Below are positions 6,890-8,764 of a stretch of 8,764 nucleotides of DNA, in pieces. Within the stretch, counting starts at the first letter, position 1, and the number at the start of each line of letters is the position of its first letter. The notes below the pieces were generated by a model, which was given only the letters and a program-made list of their open reading frames with translations, did not search any database and had not been told where the DNA came from. A program made the position numbers and the translations under genes. The DNA comes from DAIDKA01 sp035943195. GTDB lineage: Bacteria > Pseudomonadota > Gammaproteobacteria > Steroidobacterales > Steroidobacteraceae. Location: the NCBI GenBank assembly GCA_035943195.1, contig DASZCK010000250.1, positions 1 to 8,764 on the forward strand, in the 5' to 3' direction.

Positions 6890-7705
6890 ATGCCCGAGCT
6901 TCCCGAAGTCGAGACCACGCGCCGCGGCCTGGAACCGCACCTGGCGGGTCAGACCATCCTGCGATTGACCGTGCACGACCATCGTCTGCGCTGGCCAGTC
7001 GATGCGCGCCTACCGCAGACGCTGGCCGGCCAACGGGTCGAGGCGGTCGAGCGTCGGGCCAAGTACCTGTTGCTGCGCCTGACGCACGGCACCGTGCTGT
7101 GGCACCTGGGAATGTCCGGGAGCCTGCGCATCGTCCCCAGCGCCCTGCCGGTCGAACTGCACGATCACATCGACCTCGCCCTCACCTCCGGCCACACCGT
7201 GCGCTTCAACGATCCGCGCCGCTTCGGCAGTGTCATTTACGTCACCGGTGATCCGCAGGCCCATCCGTTGCTTGCGAAGCTCGCGCCCGAACCCTTCGCG
7301 GCGGCATTCGATGCCGAGTACCTGTGGAGGGCTTCGCGGCGTCGCAAAGTGTCGGTGAAGCAACTGATCATGAATGGCCAGGTGGTGACCGGCGTCGGCA
7401 ACATCTACGCCAGCGAAGCGCTGTTTCATGCCGGCATCCGCCCGCGTCGCCAGAGCCGCGGCCTGAAGCGGCAGGAGATTGCACGCCTGGTGGCCGCCAT
7501 CCGCAAGGTGCTGAGGCAGGCCATCCGGGTCGGCGGCACCACGCTGCGCGACTACGTCAACCCGGATGGCAATCCGGGCTACTTCCGCCAGAAACTCTTT
7601 GTGTACGAGCGTGCGGCAGAGCCCTGCCGCAACTGCGGGACGCCGATCCGCAGTTTCATCCAGGGCCAGCGTTCCACCTATTTCTGTCCGACCTGCCAGA
7701 GGTGA
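6890..7705 (+). CDS. mutM: Bifunctional DNA-formamidopyrimidine glycosylase / AP lyase MutM (Fpg)
   Basis: MutM excises 8-oxoguanine and formamidopyrimidines opposite C and then nicks the abasic site by beta,delta-elimination. The 271-aa product is full length. It begins MPELPEVETTRRGLEPHL, so after Met removal the catalytic Pro and Glu (P2 and E3 here) are in place. K58 in RRAKYLLL corresponds to the conserved Lys57. The helix-two-turns-helix is seen at VTGVGNIYASEALF. The zinc finger is complete, CX2CX16CX2C with C246, C249, C266 and C269, and R261 in GQRSTYF occupies the position of the DNA-contacting finger Arg. The gene starts 15 bp after hpnL with no clear Shine-Dalgarno, so it may be expressed by readthrough from the hopanoid operon. 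In many gammaproteobacteria mutM also lies near coaD, as it does here with one gene between. Confidence 0.97.
   Translation: MPELPEVETTRRGLEPHLAGQTILRLTVHDHRLRWPVDARLPQTLAGQRVEAVERRAKYLLLRLTHGTVLWHLGMSGSLRIVPSALPVELHDHIDLALTSGHTVRFNDPRRFGSVIYVTGDPQAHPLLAKLAPEPFAAAFDAEYLWRASRRRKVSVKQLIMNGQVVTGVGNIYASEALFHAGIRPRRQSRGLKRQEIARLVAAIRKVLRQAIRVGGTTLRDYVNPDGNPGYFRQKLFVYERAAEPCRNCGTPIRSFIQGQRSTYFCPTCQR
7698..7705 (+). promoter_or_regulatory. Strong ribosome binding site for the AlkA-type gene, overlapping the mutM stop
   Basis: AGAGGTGA is close to a perfect anti-16S match. It lies inside the last codons of mutM, its final TGA being the mutM stop. The core GAGG (7699-7702) is 7 nt from the TTG at 7710, and this decides the rare start codon. 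It points to translational coupling of the two repair genes. Confidence 0.75.
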
Positions 7706-7709
7706 ACTC

Positions 7710-8486
7710 TTGACGCTTGCGATCATCACCCATCTCGGTGCCGTCGATCCGGTGATGAAGCAGCTGATCGCCGCGGCCGGTCCCTTTGAGATCGGAGCGC
7801 GGGAGGATCAGTCCCCGTACGAGGCCCTGGCGCGCGCCATCGCCCACCAGCAGTTGAACGGCAAGGCCGCGCAGTCGATCCTGAAGCGTTTCGTGACCAC
7901 CTGTGGCCAGGGCATCTTCCCCTCTCCCGAGGGCCTGCTGACGCTCGAGGACGCGGCACTGCGTGCCTCGGGGTTCTCGTTCTCAAAGATCAAGGCACTG
8001 CGCGACCTCGCGGCCAAGACCCTGGACGGTGTGGTTCCGGTCCATGATGCGCTGCATGCCTTGAGCGACCTTGAAATCATCGAGCGCCTCACCGCGGTGC
8101 GGGGCATCGGCCGCTGGACGGTGGAGATGCTGCTGCTGTTCCAGCTGCGGCGGCCCGATGTACTGCCGGTGGATGACTTCGGGGTGCGGATGGGTTTCCA
8201 ACTCGCCTATGGCTTGAAGAAGATGCCGACGCCGAAGCTGCTCGCGCTGTACGGGGAGCGCTGGGCGCCTCATCGCAGCGCTGCGGCCTGGTACCTGTGG
8301 CGGGCGGTGGATCTGTCGCGGGCCGGGCGGCTGCCAGCTCCGCAGGAATCAGTGAAGCTGCCGCGACTGCCGCGCAAACTCAAGCGCGGCGCAGTTTCCG
8401 CAGCTCATCGAGCACCAGCGGGTGCACGAACTCGTGCACGTCGCCCCCCAGCACGGCGATCTCGCGCACCAAAGAAGAAGAAATGA
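7710..8486 (+). CDS. AlkA-type DNA-3-methyladenine glycosylase II (HhH-GPD) with extra basic tail
   Basis: This 258-aa member of the HhH-GPD superfamily should remove alkylated bases such as 3-methyladenine. The core contains ALARAIAHQQLNGKAA (residues about 45-60) and the hairpin LTAVRGIGRWTVEM with GIG at 132-134. It also has the catalytic block LPVDDFGVR, where D156, the second Asp, is the expected catalytic residue. Fold features end near residue 205, about the normal length of small AlkA-like enzymes. Beyond this, a tail of about 50 residues is packed with Arg, Lys, Pro and Ala and ends in KKKK. Residues from about 224 on are encoded opposite the 3' end of coaD. The start is TTG 7710, fixed by the Shine-Dalgarno at 7698-7705; earlier in-frame codons merely overlap mutM. 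The tail could be genuine DNA-binding sequence or a by-product of a lost stop. I leave the gene symbol blank because several AlkA-like subfamilies exist. Confidence 0.9.
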   Translation: MTLAIITHLGAVDPVMKQLIAAAGPFEIGAREDQSPYEALARAIAHQQLNGKAAQSILKRFVTTCGQGIFPSPEGLLTLEDAALRASGFSFSKIKALRDLAAKTLDGVVPVHDALHALSDLEIIERLTAVRGIGRWTVEMLLLFQLRRPDVLPVDDFGVRMGFQLAYGLKKMPTPKLLALYGERWAPHRSAAAWYLWRAVDLSRAGRLPAPQESVKLPRLPRKLKRGAVSAAHRAPAGARTRARRPPARRSRAPKKKK

Positions 8487-8764
8487 ACGTGAACTGTTCC
8501 TGGGGCGTCAGGAACACCGTCTCGATGTCGCGGCACAAGTGCCGGTTCATGTTGGCCAGCTGAAATTCGAATTCGAAATCCGAAATGGCGCGCAGGCCGC
8601 GGATGATCACCGTCAGCTGATGGCGGCGCGCGAAGTCCACGGTGAGCTCGGAGTAGCCGATGACCTCGACGTTGGGCAGGTCCGCGAGCACCTGCCGCGC
8701 CAGCGCCACGCGCTTCTCCTGGGTGAATAGCGGCGCCTTGCCGGCGTTGGTGGCGATGGCTACC
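8380..8764 (-). CDS. coaD: Pantetheine-phosphate adenylyltransferase CoaD, N-terminus beyond window
   Basis: CoaD transfers AMP from ATP to 4'-phosphopantetheine, the penultimate step of coenzyme A synthesis, in the cytoplasm. About 127 C-terminal residues are present, starting VAIATNAGKAPLFTQEKR. The family length is near 160, so about 30 residues, including the TxGH nucleotide-binding motif, lie past the right edge. Diagnostic segments are IIRGLRAISDFEFEFQLANMNR, here split around the RGLR phosphate-binding loop, and ISSSLVREIAVLGGDVHEFVHP. The protein ends LRKLRRA at a TGA at 8380-8382. It is transcribed toward the AlkA-type gene and its last 107 bp are shared with that gene on the opposite strand. 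No terminator hairpin is evident between them, as there is no intergenic space. Confidence 0.95.
   Translation of the reverse strand, partial: VAIATNAGKAPLFTQEKRVALARQVLADLPNVEVIGYSELTVDFARRHQLTVIIRGLRAISDFEFEFQLANMNRHLCRDIETVFLTPQEQFTFISSSLVREIAVLGGDVHEFVHPLVLDELRKLRRA

Noticed and set aside
1..8764. CRISPR array, insertion sequence or phage structural genes.
   Set aside because: No regularly spaced repeats, terminal inverted repeats, transposase or phage structural proteins were seen on either strand.

Overview
The window looks like a chromosomal segment of a GC-rich, hopanoid-producing proteobacterium, probably a gammaproteobacterium. The adjacency of coaD and mutM is familiar from that class, and a Steroidobacter- or Nevskia-like lineage is a guess rather than a demonstrated placement. 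Most of the window runs at roughly 62-75% GC in the lines I counted by eye. The first 1.1 kb is clearly lower, at about 50-57%.

Left end (1-1106, minus strand): two tandem, related genes of unknown function. Each has a helical, charged N-terminal half and a probable winged-helix C-terminal half. The downstream copy runs off the left edge. Their lower GC and duplication suggest acquired accessory DNA. A 170-bp intergenic stretch (1107-1276) separates them from the rest and holds a small perfect inverted repeat and an extended -10 promoter candidate.

Middle left (1277-3071): a secreted protein of unknown function that carries a TonB-box-like motif just after its signal peptide. It converges on a TauD/TfdA-family Fe(II)/2-oxoglutarate dioxygenase. 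The dioxygenase is transcribed divergently from the next operon across a 182-bp gap (3072-3253).

Centre (3254-6874, plus strand): a compact hopanoid side-chain operon, hpnJ-hpnI-hpnL, with 12-18 bp gaps. HpnI adds N-acetylglucosamine to bacteriohopanetetrol. HpnJ, a radical SAM enzyme, makes the cyclitol ether from the deacetylated glucosamine form. HpnL is a multi-pass membrane protein thought to act in hopanoid handling or transport. The deacetylase HpnK, which should act between HpnI and HpnJ, is not in this window.

Right (6890-8764): with only 15 bp between them, the same transcription direction continues into two base-excision-repair genes, mutM (Fpg) and an AlkA-type HhH glycosylase. 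These two are tightly coupled: the Shine-Dalgarno of the second overlaps the stop of the first. The AlkA-type gene has a long Lys/Arg-rich tail encoded opposite the 3' end of coaD, giving a 107-bp convergent coding overlap. coaD (pantetheine-phosphate adenylyltransferase) runs off the right edge on the minus strand.

I saw no tRNA, rRNA, CRISPR array, insertion sequence or convincing intrinsic terminator. The observations with most novelty are the paralogous left-edge family, the hpnK-less hopanoid operon, the TonB-box-bearing secreted protein, and the overlapping basic tail of the glycosylase. None of these amounts to a proven new system.
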